From Clostridiales bacterium UBA5888 (lineage in GTDB: Bacteria; Bacillota; Clostridia; Oscillospirales; Oscillospiraceae), in NCBI GenBank assembly GCA_002431965.1, contig DJEW01000002.1:1-64000 (forward strand): 64,000 nucleotides of DNA, written 5' to 3'. Position 1 is the first letter of the stretch, and every line of letters starts with the position of its first letter. Under the pieces are notes generated by a model. That model was not told the DNA's origin. It ran no database searches and saw only the letters and a program-made list of their open reading frames with translations. The position numbers and the translations under genes were made by a program. Shown here one piece after another: positions 38,207-45,228 of the stretch.

Positions 38207-40198
38207 ATGATAACCGACATGAAAGACGCAAAAATCTTTTCTCCTCTGCAATTGGGCAGAACCACGCTCAAAAACCGCATAGCAATGGCTCCCATGAGCA
38301 TGCACTATGAAGCGACTGACGGAACGGTGCCGAAGCAGCTGGCGGATATTTTTGTGCGCCGTGCCGAAGGCGGCGCAGGCTACGTCGTTATTGATGCCGT
38401 CACCGTCGATCATAAATACTGGTACATCGGCAAAACCACCGCGCTCGACAAGGATTCCCTCGTGCCTCAGTTTGCCGCGTTTGCAAAGCGCGTGAGCGAT
38501 GCCGGCAGCACGCTTTTCCCGCAGTTGATCCACCCGGGTCCCGAGTCCATCTGTGCGCTCAAGGGCATCAAGCCCCTCGGTCCCTCCGTCAACACCAATG
38601 CCAACGGTCATGTATCAAGAGCTATCACCATCGAAGAGATACACAAGGTCGTAAAGCAGTACGGTCAGGCCGCACGCCGCGCAGAGGAAGCCGGCTGCGG
38701 CGGTATCGCCCTGCATGTTGCGCACGCATATATGCTCCCGGGCGCTTTCCTCTCTCCGCTGCGCAACAAGCGCATGGACGAGTACGGCGGCTGCATTGAC
38801 AACCGCGCCCGCCTGATCCTCGAAATAATCGAGGAGTGCCGCAGAAACATCAGCCGCGATTTCCCGATAGTCCTGCGTGTTTCCGGCTCTGAGCGTATTC
38901 CCGGCGGCAACAGTCTCGACGAGATGCTCTATCTCGCGCCGAAGTTTGAAGCGGCAGGCGTTGATATGCTCGAGGTCTCCGGCGGCGTCCAGTACGAGGA
39001 TCTGCAGGACATACTTCCCTCCCACAGCCAGAAGATAGGCAAAAACGTATACGAGGCATCCGAGATAAAGAAAGTGGTCAACATCCCCGTGTTTGCCGTC
39101 GGCAAGATAAACGACGTCCGCTATGCGGCGGATCTTGTGGAGCGCGGTCTGATAGACGGTGTATCCATGGGTCGTCCCCTGCTCGCAGACCCCGATCTGC
39201 CGAACAAGGCATACGAGAACCGCTTTGACGACATCACGCCCTGCGGCTCCTGCGGCGGGCGCTGCATCACTCCCGAGGATCCCCACCATCCGGTCTGCAA
39301 GTGCCATATAAACCCCCTCGTCGGTCACGAGTATGACTTCCCGTTCAACCCCACCTCCGCCCCGAAGAAGCTGCTCATCATCGGCGCCGGTCCCGGCGGC
39401 ATGTACACCGCTGTCACCGCTGCCGAGCGCGGCCACGACGTGACCGTGTGGGAGAAGAGCAATCAGATCGGCGGACAGCTCAATCTTGCCGTCGTCTCTC
39501 CCGGTAAGCAGGAAATGTGCAAATGGCTGACGCATCTCAACTACCGCGCAAAGAAGGCCGGAGTGAAGTTTGAGTTCAAGAAGGAAGCAACGGTTGAAAA
39601 CGTCCGTGAATTTGCTCCTGACGCCGTTGTCGTTGCAACCGGCGCAACCCCGCTGATCCCCACCTTTATAAAGGGCGTTGGCGAATATCCTATCATCACC
39701 ACTCATGACATTCTCAGCCGCAAGGTCACGATCCCCAAGGGCACCGTCTGCATCCTCGGCGGCGGCGAGGTCGCATGCGAGACTGCGGAAACGCTCATGG
39801 CAGACGCGCGTCCCAACTCTTTCGCAACGACCGGCAGCATCGGCGATGTTGAGGTCACGCTCGTCGAGATGCAGCCGCAGCTCATGACCGGCGTGTGCCT
39901 GCCCAACAGGAACATCGCGCTTGCAAGCCTCCGCCGCGAGGGCGTCAAGGCTTACATCAACTCCAAGGTTCTGGAAGTCACCGAGCATGACGTCAAGATT
40001 CAGCACAAAGACGGCAGCGAGGAATGGCTCAAGGGCTTCGACTACATCGTTCTCGGTCTTGGTTCGAGGAAGTATGATCCTCTGTCCGAGGAGCTCAAGA
40101 GCTTCGTCCCCGAGGTTTATGTTATCGGCGACGCCGTAAAGCCCGGTCAGTCCAGCGATGCGATGCATCAGGGCTTCCACATAGGCTACGAGCTGTAA
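38207..40198 (+). CDS. baiH: BaiH: bile acid NADH:flavin oxidoreductase (7-beta-hydroxy-3-oxochol-4-ene desaturase family)
   Basis: 663 aa (C. scindens BaiH about 661). An excellent AGGAGG site precedes the ATG. Same architecture as BaiCD: FMN TIM barrel, 4Fe-4S cluster (CGSCGGRC ... CKCH), FAD (GAGPGG) and NAD (GGGEVACE) domains. NRIAMAPMSMHYEATDGTVP, HPGPESI, HAYMLPGAFLSPLRNKR and the C-terminal GLGSRKYDPLSEELKSFVP are those of BaiH rather than BaiCD. Known BaiH acts on 7-beta-hydroxy substrates and also catalyses a reductive step of the pathway. Transcribed away from baiCD, whereas in the classic operon both share one transcript. A perfect terminator follows, so it is probably monocistronic. 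Confidence 0.93.
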   Translation: MITDMKDAKIFSPLQLGRTTLKNRIAMAPMSMHYEATDGTVPKQLADIFVRRAEGGAGYVVIDAVTVDHKYWYIGKTTALDKDSLVPQFAAFAKRVSDAGSTLFPQLIHPGPESICALKGIKPLGPSVNTNANGHVSRAITIEEIHKVVKQYGQAARRAEEAGCGGIALHVAHAYMLPGAFLSPLRNKRMDEYGGCIDNRARLILEIIEECRRNISRDFPIVLRVSGSERIPGGNSLDEMLYLAPKFEAAGVDMLEVSGGVQYEDLQDILPSHSQKIGKNVYEASEIKKVVNIPVFAVGKINDVRYAADLVERGLIDGVSMGRPLLADPDLPNKAYENRFDDITPCGSCGGRCITPEDPHHPVCKCHINPLVGHEYDFPFNPTSAPKKLLIIGAGPGGMYTAVTAAERGHDVTVWEKSNQIGGQLNLAVVSPGKQEMCKWLTHLNYRAKKAGVKFEFKKEATVENVREFAPDAVVVATGATPLIPTFIKGVGEYPIITTHDILSRKVTIPKGTVCILGGGEVACETAETLMADARPNSFATTGSIGDVEVTLVEMQPQLMTGVCLPNRNIALASLRREGVKAYINSKVLEVTEHDVKIQHKDGSEEWLKGFDYIVLGLGSRKYDPLSEELKSFVPEVYVIGDAVKPGQSSDAMHQGFHIGYEL

Positions 40199-40220
40199 TT
40201 TCCGTAAAAAAATCAATATT

Positions 40221-40265
40221 TGTCAGGAAGCTTCGGTCAAACGCCGAAGCTTCCTGACATTTTAT
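40221..40265 (+). terminator. Terminator of baiH
   Basis: Perfect 16-bp stem (40221-40236 with 40244-40259) with a 7-nt loop, followed by TTTTATG, 22 bp past the baiH stop. Confidence 0.88.
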
Positions 40266-40318
40266 GTAAATTATCGAGCAAAATCGTCATATTCTCCATC
40301 AAATCTAAAAGTTTGCGC

Positions 40319-40346
40319 TTGAATTTTTCGCAGAATACTGTATTAT
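40319..40346 (+). promoter_or_regulatory. Candidate promoter of the AraC regulator genes
   Basis: TTGAAT (40319-40324), a 16-bp spacer and TATTAT (40341-40346) in a very AT-rich stretch. Downstream, ACGTC (40403-40407) and GACGT (40412-40416) form a small inverted repeat that could be an operator. The rest of 40266-40450 shows no gene. Confidence 0.5.
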
Positions 40347-40436
40347 ATTATTGATTATATTATTGTTATTATAAAATAATTAACAGCGGGCGGCTTTCGT
40401 TCACGTCGCTTGACGTAAATCGCCGCAAATTATCAG

Positions 40437-40453
40437 GGAGGTGTCATAAGATT
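40437..40453 (+). promoter_or_regulatory. Ribosome site pointing to an ATT start for the AraC gene
   Basis: GGAGGT (40437-40442) is the only good ribosome site before this gene. Eight nt later comes in-frame ATT (40451), followed by codons for SKRKHSPLCETPKSG leading straight into the recognised protein. No ATG, GTG or TTG lies in frame at proper distance. The next conventional start is the GTG at 40499, without a site. Confidence 0.5.
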
Positions 40454-40498
40454 TCGAAGAGAAAACACAGCCCCCTCTGTGAAACGCCGAAAAGCGGA

Positions 40499-41698
40499 GT
40501 GTTCTGCGGCACGGACAAATATCTCAGGCTTCAGAAGTACACGATCAGCGAAGAAATGTGTCCTGTCATGGAGTTTGACAGCTATTTTATCGTTGTTCGC
40601 AGCGGCAGCGGCAGTTTTGTCATAAACGGCGAGGAATTCCCTGTCCAGCCGGACTGCGTAAGCTGGATACAAAGCTCCCAGGTTTTGACCGTCTGCCCGG
40701 ATTTTGGCGACGAGCTGCACATCTGGGTGTGCGCCTTTGAATACCAGCTCCTCAGCTATTTCATGTTCAACAGCATGTCCTCCAGCGGTGAGATAGACAT
40801 CGTGAAAGCTCGCCCGGTTATAGGTCCCGAGGGAGACACCGTAAAGGAAATCATACGCCTTTTTGAACAGTTCAGGCAGCTTTCAAAGAAAAACAGCTGC
40901 GGCTCGGCTGTCATAAGAAGCTCATTCCTGCGAAAGATAGAGCTGCTGTACAATCGTGCCGCGCATATACAGCGCTCCAAATATAAATTTGACGATATGC
41001 CGCTCAGCCGAAAGGTGAGCCTTTATATCGCCGCACACAGCACGGCAAATCTCACCGCTGCCGATGTTGCTGCGGCAGTCGCGCCCAACGCGGATGAGAC
41101 GGCGCTCAATCACGCGCTGCTTGTTGCAACAGGGCTCAATTTCAGCCAGTTTCTCAACCGCATGCGCATTGTGCTTGCAATGTCGTATTTCCTTTACGAC
41201 AGCCTGCCGTTCGACTATGTTTCCTCCATTTCAGGGTTTAACATGGAGATAACATTTTTCAGGCGTTTCAAGGCCCTTACCGGCACAACGCCGCAAACCT
41301 ATCTCAACGAAATGCTCTGCGACGGGAAAAACGGTCAAATATACCGCGGCATGATTTTAAGCGAGACGCTCATTTCGGCGATAAGCTATCTCTATGAGAA
41401 CATGGCAGAACCAATAAACGCCGAGACGCTTGCCAAGGAGCTGTACACCTCGGAAAACATCCTGCGCAGTCAGTTCAAAAACAGGTTCAACTCCAGCTAT
41501 AAGCAGGTGCTGTCGCTGTTTCGCGTCCGCTATGCCGAGGCGCTGCTGACAACGACGGATCTGCCGACGGTCGATATTGCGATGGAGACAGGGTTCGGCT
41601 CTGACCGCACAATGGGCAGAGTGTTCTATTCGGTAAACGGCATGTCTCCCGGTGAGTTCAAGAAAAAGAGAAACTTGAGGAGGAAAGCGAATGGCTAA
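40499..41698 (+). CDS. AraC-family regulator with two complete DNA-binding domains (Bar-like)
   Basis: 399 aa from GTG 40499, or about 415 aa if translation begins at ATT 40451. Residues about 15-90 form a cupin-like sensor (YFIVVRSGSGSFVINGEEF). A first AraC helix-turn-helix pair spans about 190-275 (LTAADVAAAVAPNADETALN ... ISGFNMEITFFRRFKALTG). A second full pair spans about 300-395 (INAETLAKELYTSENILRSQ ... TGFGSDRTMGRVFYSVNGMS). Two complete modules in one chain are unusual. Placed just after baiH and near the baiCD/baiH divergent region, it probably controls the bai genes. C. scindens also has AraC-type bai regulators (barA, barB). It overlaps the next gene by 8 bp. Confidence 0.82.
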   Translation: MFCGTDKYLRLQKYTISEEMCPVMEFDSYFIVVRSGSGSFVINGEEFPVQPDCVSWIQSSQVLTVCPDFGDELHIWVCAFEYQLLSYFMFNSMSSSGEIDIVKARPVIGPEGDTVKEIIRLFEQFRQLSKKNSCGSAVIRSSFLRKIELLYNRAAHIQRSKYKFDDMPLSRKVSLYIAAHSTANLTAADVAAAVAPNADETALNHALLVATGLNFSQFLNRMRIVLAMSYFLYDSLPFDYVSSISGFNMEITFFRRFKALTGTTPQTYLNEMLCDGKNGQIYRGMILSETLISAISYLYENMAEPINAETLAKELYTSENILRSQFKNRFNSSYKQVLSLFRVRYAEALLTTTDLPTVDIAMETGFGSDRTMGRVFYSVNGMSPGEFKKKRNLRRKANG

Positions 41699-42263
41699 GG
41701 AAAACGCTCCCGAGGCGAACGCCGCGCAAAATAATCACGGCGTTTTATCCGGCGCACATGATTATTTTGTCAACAATGTCCTCCCCGACGACATAAAGGC
41801 ATGCGTAAAGCGGATAAAATCGCCAACACTGTATATGAACAACCATGACGAGACATTTATTTTAGTCCGCGCCGGAAAAGGCAGGCTGGCGGTCAACGGG
41901 CTTGAATACAAGCTCTGCGCCGGCACGCTTATAAACCTCGGTCCGTTTCACCGCTATCGCTATATTCCCGAAGGCGGCGAGCTGGAGGTCGTAGAGGCGC
42001 GCACAAACCCCGGCACGTATGTTTACATGATTGCAAACCCTTATCTCAGGCTCGAGCAATTTTCTGTTCCGTCAGAGCCGCCGGTGGTACACCTCACAGG
42101 GCTGTATGCCGATATTGCCAACGAATCAATGAACGGCATTCTTGTCGAAATGGAGAAAAAATCTCCGGATCGCACAGGGCTTTGCTTCTGCTACCTGACG
42201 GATCTTTTCGGGCTGATAACGGAAAAGCGGCCGAAAAAGCAGCCCCGGCAAATCCAATGCTGA
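41691..42263 (+). CDS. AraC-type cupin sensor protein lacking a DNA-binding domain
   Basis: 190 aa. The start overlaps the AraC gene by 8 bp. The middle part (ETFILVRAGKGRLAVNGLEY and CAGTLINLGPFHRYRYIP) is the same kind of cupin sensor as in the upstream AraC protein, and the following 80 residues resemble the linker of such regulators. The protein then ends in a basic stretch (KRPKKQPRQ) where a helix-turn-helix would be expected. It is not obviously truncated by mutation, and a clean terminator follows. It may pair with the AraC protein to supply ligand sensing, or titrate the inducer. The specific ligand is unknown. Confidence 0.72.
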   Translation: MAKENAPEANAAQNNHGVLSGAHDYFVNNVLPDDIKACVKRIKSPTLYMNNHDETFILVRAGKGRLAVNGLEYKLCAGTLINLGPFHRYRYIPEGGELEVVEARTNPGTYVYMIANPYLRLEQFSVPSEPPVVHLTGLYADIANESMNGILVEMEKKSPDRTGLCFCYLTDLFGLITEKRPKKQPRQIQC

Positions 42264-42270
42264 TTTCAGC

Positions 42271-42304
42271 AAAACCTCCGTTCGATACGGAGGTTTTGTT
42301 TATT
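42271..42304 (+). terminator. Terminator of the AraC-cupin operon
   Basis: Perfect 10-bp stem aaaacctccg/cggaggtttt (42271-42280 with 42288-42297), then GTTTAT. A second independent hairpin follows at 42303. Confidence 0.8.
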
Positions 42305-42333
42305 TGCGGAAATACCTTGCGTATTTCCGCAAA
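42303..42333. repeat. Perfect 13-bp inverted repeat between convergent genes
   Basis: Arms 42303-42315 and 42321-42333 with a 5-nt loop. It lies just past the stop of the minus-strand EamA permease and may end its mRNA, although no U-run follows. Confidence 0.65.
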
Positions 42334-42343
42334 AGCGGCTATA

Positions 42344-43285
42344 TCAGCGCGCTGATTTCCCGCCGGATGCCGCAGGCGTATTGCGCAGCGCCGCCTTCTT
42401 CGCATTCAGCATCACAACCGATATAAGTATCATAACTATACCAAGTCCCGACATGAGCGTTACAGGCTCTGCGAAAACGAGCGCGCCGAGAATAGTGGCG
42501 ACCATCGGCTCTACCGTGGCAAGGATGGCTGCGCGGCTTGGCTCTGCATACATCAGCCCCCGCGTATACGCCGCGAACGGAATGACCGCCGTGATGAGCC
42601 CCGTCAGCACGGTGAGCCCGGCAAGTCTCCATACACCGTCAGCCGCGGCAAGCTTTGCCGTCATATCCGCGGCGTCGCAGATGAGCCACGCGCCGAGCGC
42701 GGCGATTACGAACGTGTACGTTGTGACAGTGAGCGAGCTGTACTTTTTCAGCGCCACGGAGCCGAGGATGCTGTACAGACCGTACCCGATGCCGGAGCAC
42801 AGACCCACGATCAGCCCGCGCGCAGTCACCCCGCCGCCGCTTATACCGGAAACGAGCACGCACCCGCCGAACGCACATGCAAGCGCCGCGAGCTTGCGCG
42901 CCGTCAGCTTTTCCTTGAAAAAGAGGCACGACATCAGCATCACCCATATGGGCGAGGTGTAAAGCAGTATCGCCGCAGCGGAGAGCGTCATCATATTTAT
43001 CGCAGAGAAATAGCACACCGTGAAGAAAAGTATGCTGCCCAGCCCCAGCCCGAGAAAAAGAGGAATATCCCGCGCCGCTATCCACAGTGCCGTGCGCTCC
43101 CGCGCAAGGTGCAGCGCCGCGAACACTGCCGCCGCGACCGTCAGCCGCAGCGCGACGATCTGGATAGAATCGAACCCATACTTTCCCAGTGCACGCACGA
43201 ATATGCCCATACTGCCCCAGAACACGCCTGCGGTTATGACAAGCATACTTCCCAGTGCCGCCGTGTTTTTTGTTTTCTTTTTCAT
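42344..43285 (-). CDS. EamA/DMT-family transporter
   Basis: 313 aa from the ATG at 43285 (GGAG seven nt upstream); an open frame of 55 further codons upstream is not protein-like. Ten hydrophobic segments in two EamA repeats: the first has GVFWGSMGIFVRALGKYGFD and FFTVCYFSAINMMTLSAAAIL, the second IGYGLYSILGSVALKK and TVEPMVATILGALVFAEP. Drug/metabolite exporters of this family move amino acids, nucleosides or other small metabolites. Substrate unknown. It is convergent with the AraC-cupin operon at the right edge of the bile acid region. Confidence 0.85.
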   Translation of the reverse strand: MKKKTKNTAALGSMLVITAGVFWGSMGIFVRALGKYGFDSIQIVALRLTVAAAVFAALHLARERTALWIAARDIPLFLGLGLGSILFFTVCYFSAINMMTLSAAAILLYTSPIWVMLMSCLFFKEKLTARKLAALACAFGGCVLVSGISGGGVTARGLIVGLCSGIGYGLYSILGSVALKKYSSLTVTTYTFVIAALGAWLICDAADMTAKLAAADGVWRLAGLTVLTGLITAVIPFAAYTRGLMYAEPSRAAILATVEPMVATILGALVFAEPVTLMSGLGIVMILISVVMLNAKKAALRNTPAASGGKSAR

Positions 43286-43567
43286 TGTACTGCTCCGTCT
43301 TTCTTCATAAAGCGCCGCATTGCAGTGTTCTTGCCGCATTATGCGCTGCTGCCTTATATTTTTTTGCATATCATACGCGCGCGGTGCGGCGTTTGTCAAC
43401 TTCTTTATGCCGTCTGCTCCGGCTCCCTCCGCGCCGGCGGAACAAAACAATCATCAAAGCGTCTATTTATATATATTTGCAGGCAGATTTACATAATTCC
43501 CTCTTCCCTTTTTTCTGCGGATGAGGTATAATGTCTGCGTAAGTTTCAACAGGAGGCTGCGTATATT

Positions 43568-44362
43568 ATGAATAAAACCGTAAAAATCCTGCTCGTTGTG
43601 TTGTGCGTTGTGTGTCTGTGCGTGTTCTGCTTCAGCGGGTACAAGCTTTTCTCCACACTCAATGAATACAGGGTCGCACAGCGCTCATATGACAAGCTGA
43701 GCGAGCAGTTTGTTTCCACCGATGCTCCCACCGCTTCGCTCGCGCCCGTCACGGAGACGGACGGCGCGCAGGAGGGCGAGGACAAAGAGGTTTCCCCCAT
43801 CAAGGTCGATTTTGACCAGCTTCTCGCCCAGAACAGCGACGTGTGCGGCTGGCTTTACAGCAAGGACACCGTAATCAACTATCCTATCGCCCAGGGTTCG
43901 GACAACAACGAGTATCTGCACCACCTTCTTGACGGCTCATATAACTCCAGCGGTACTCTGTTTGTGGACTGCGAATGCGGACCGGAATTCTCCGGCACAA
44001 ACACCGTTGTCTACGGGCACAACATGAAGGACGGCTCAATGTTCAACTCGCTCACCAATTACAAGGATCAGAGCTATTATGACGAACATCCCGTGATGTA
44101 CCTCAACACCCCCAAGCAGAATTACAAGATCGAAATATTCTCCGCCTACATCTGCAATTACGACTCTGACACCTACACCCGCGACTTTTACAGTGCCGAG
44201 GATTACTCCGCATGGCTGACCAAGATGAAGAGTCAGTCTGACTTCACCTCTGATGTTGAAGTCACGGCGAATGACCGCGTCATCACGCTGTCCACCTGTA
44301 CATACGAGTATGACAACGCCCGCTTTGTCGTGCAGGGCAAGCTTGTCGCACTTGAAGGCTGA
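43568..44362 (+). CDS. srtB: Class B sortase
   Basis: 264 aa. One N-terminal membrane segment (residues 5-25) and a Ser/Thr/Glu-rich stalk to about 75, then the sortase domain: INYPIAQGSDNNEYLHHL, VVYGHNMKDGSMFN (His151), TLSTCTYEYDNARFVV (Cys244, Arg252). Length and the YGHNMKDGSMF motif are those of class B enzymes, which link surface proteins or pili to peptidoglycan. No substrate gene is adjacent; the 1317-aa protein at the left end of the window carries a sorting-like C-terminus. AGGAGG precedes the ATG and TATAAT (43527-43532) lies upstream. A terminator follows. Confidence 0.92.
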   Translation: MNKTVKILLVVLCVVCLCVFCFSGYKLFSTLNEYRVAQRSYDKLSEQFVSTDAPTASLAPVTETDGAQEGEDKEVSPIKVDFDQLLAQNSDVCGWLYSKDTVINYPIAQGSDNNEYLHHLLDGSYNSSGTLFVDCECGPEFSGTNTVVYGHNMKDGSMFNSLTNYKDQSYYDEHPVMYLNTPKQNYKIEIFSAYICNYDSDTYTRDFYSAEDYSAWLTKMKSQSDFTSDVEVTANDRVITLSTCTYEYDNARFVVQGKLVALEG

Positions 44363-44371
44363 CAAAAGCTG

Positions 44372-44398
44372 AAAGCCAGCCCGTTCGGGCTGGCTTTT
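44372..44398 (+). terminator. Terminator of the sortase gene
   Basis: 11-bp stem aaagccagccc/gggctggcttt with loop gttc and a T-run overlapping the stem end, 10 bp past the stop codon. Confidence 0.85.
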
Positions 44399-44417
44399 CA
44401 CCGCAGAGCCTCGTCAA

Positions 44418-44453
44418 TAAATAAATTATTATGATTAAATAAATTATTATGAT
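44418..44453. repeat. 18-bp perfect tandem duplication upstream of the kinase-like gene
   Basis: The 18-mer taaataaattattatgat occurs twice without a gap (44418-44435, 44436-44453), directly before the ribosome site of the next gene. It sits where the -10 region or leader would be. Confidence 0.85.
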
Positions 44454-44468
44454 AAAGGAAGTGTCCAT

Positions 44469-45122
44469 ATGCGTATAGTTACCGTCAGCCGTGAGTTTGG
44501 CAGCGGCGGGCGCGAAGTCGGCAAACGTCTTGCCGACGCGCTCGGCATTGAGTATTACGACCGCGAGATCATTTCCGCGATCGCAAAGGAGGCGGAGATG
44601 GACGCAGGCTACGTCGAGCACGTGCTTGACAACAGCCTGCATTACAGCTACCCACTCACGTTTTCCCACACGCTCTCGCTCAATTATTTCATTAACAGCA
44701 GTGCGCCACAGCTTCTCGGCATACAACACAAGATAATCCGGGGGCTCGCCGAAAAGGGCGACTGCGTTATCGTCGGGCGCGGCGCGGACGCCATACTTGA
44801 AATGTACAAGCCGTTCCGCATCTTCGTCTACGCCGATATGGACGCCAAGATCGCCCGCTGCCGCAGCCGCGCCAGCGCCGATGAACACCTCACCGACCGC
44901 GAGCTTGAGCGCAAGATCCGCCAGATAGACAAAAACCGTGCCGACAACCATGATCTCATCTCCTCTGTCCGCTGGGGCGACCGCGCGGGCTATGACCTTT
45001 GCGTGAACACGACGAACATTGTGATAAAGAATGCTGTCCCCGCTATCGCGGAATATGCGGTGAAGTATTTTGAGGACAAGGAAGCCGCAGACACAAGGAA
45101 CGAGAGCAGCAAAGAAGAATAA
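44469..45122 (+). CDS. Cytidylate kinase-like P-loop protein
   Basis: 217 aa. N-terminal ITVSREFGSGG-type loop (VTVSREFGSGGREVGKRL) is the Walker A variant of the cytidylate kinase-like family; IEYYDREIISAIAKEA, VIVGRGADAIL, and DKNRADNHDLISSVRWGDRAGYDL follow. These proteins are widespread in Clostridia, separate from housekeeping Cmk, and probably phosphorylate a nucleotide or small metabolite. The acidic, Ser-rich C-terminus (RNESSKEE) is disordered. Stands alone between terminators. Confidence 0.82.
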   Translation: MRIVTVSREFGSGGREVGKRLADALGIEYYDREIISAIAKEAEMDAGYVEHVLDNSLHYSYPLTFSHTLSLNYFINSSAPQLLGIQHKIIRGLAEKGDCVIVGRGADAILEMYKPFRIFVYADMDAKIARCRSRASADEHLTDRELERKIRQIDKNRADNHDLISSVRWGDRAGYDLCVNTTNIVIKNAVPAIAEYAVKYFEDKEAADTRNESSKEE

Positions 45123-45157
45123 CGCCTTGCAGGCGGCGATGTTCCGCATAAGATGAT

Positions 45158-45200
45158 AAACGGCAGACACATGGGTTTTCCACGTGTCTGCCGTTTCTTT
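45158..45200. terminator. Bidirectional terminator between the kinase-like gene and ftsH
   Basis: Long stem aaacggcagacac/gtgtctgccgttt (45158-45170 with 45184-45196), extended by a few weaker pairs. TTTCTTT follows on the plus strand; it lies between two convergent genes. Confidence 0.75.
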
Positions 45201-45228
45201 GCGTAATGATCTTTGATCTGTTCTGCTG

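Noticed and set aside
38615..40216. 533-codon minus-strand frame opposite baiH
   Set aside because: Antisense shadow of baiH; also covers its terminator.
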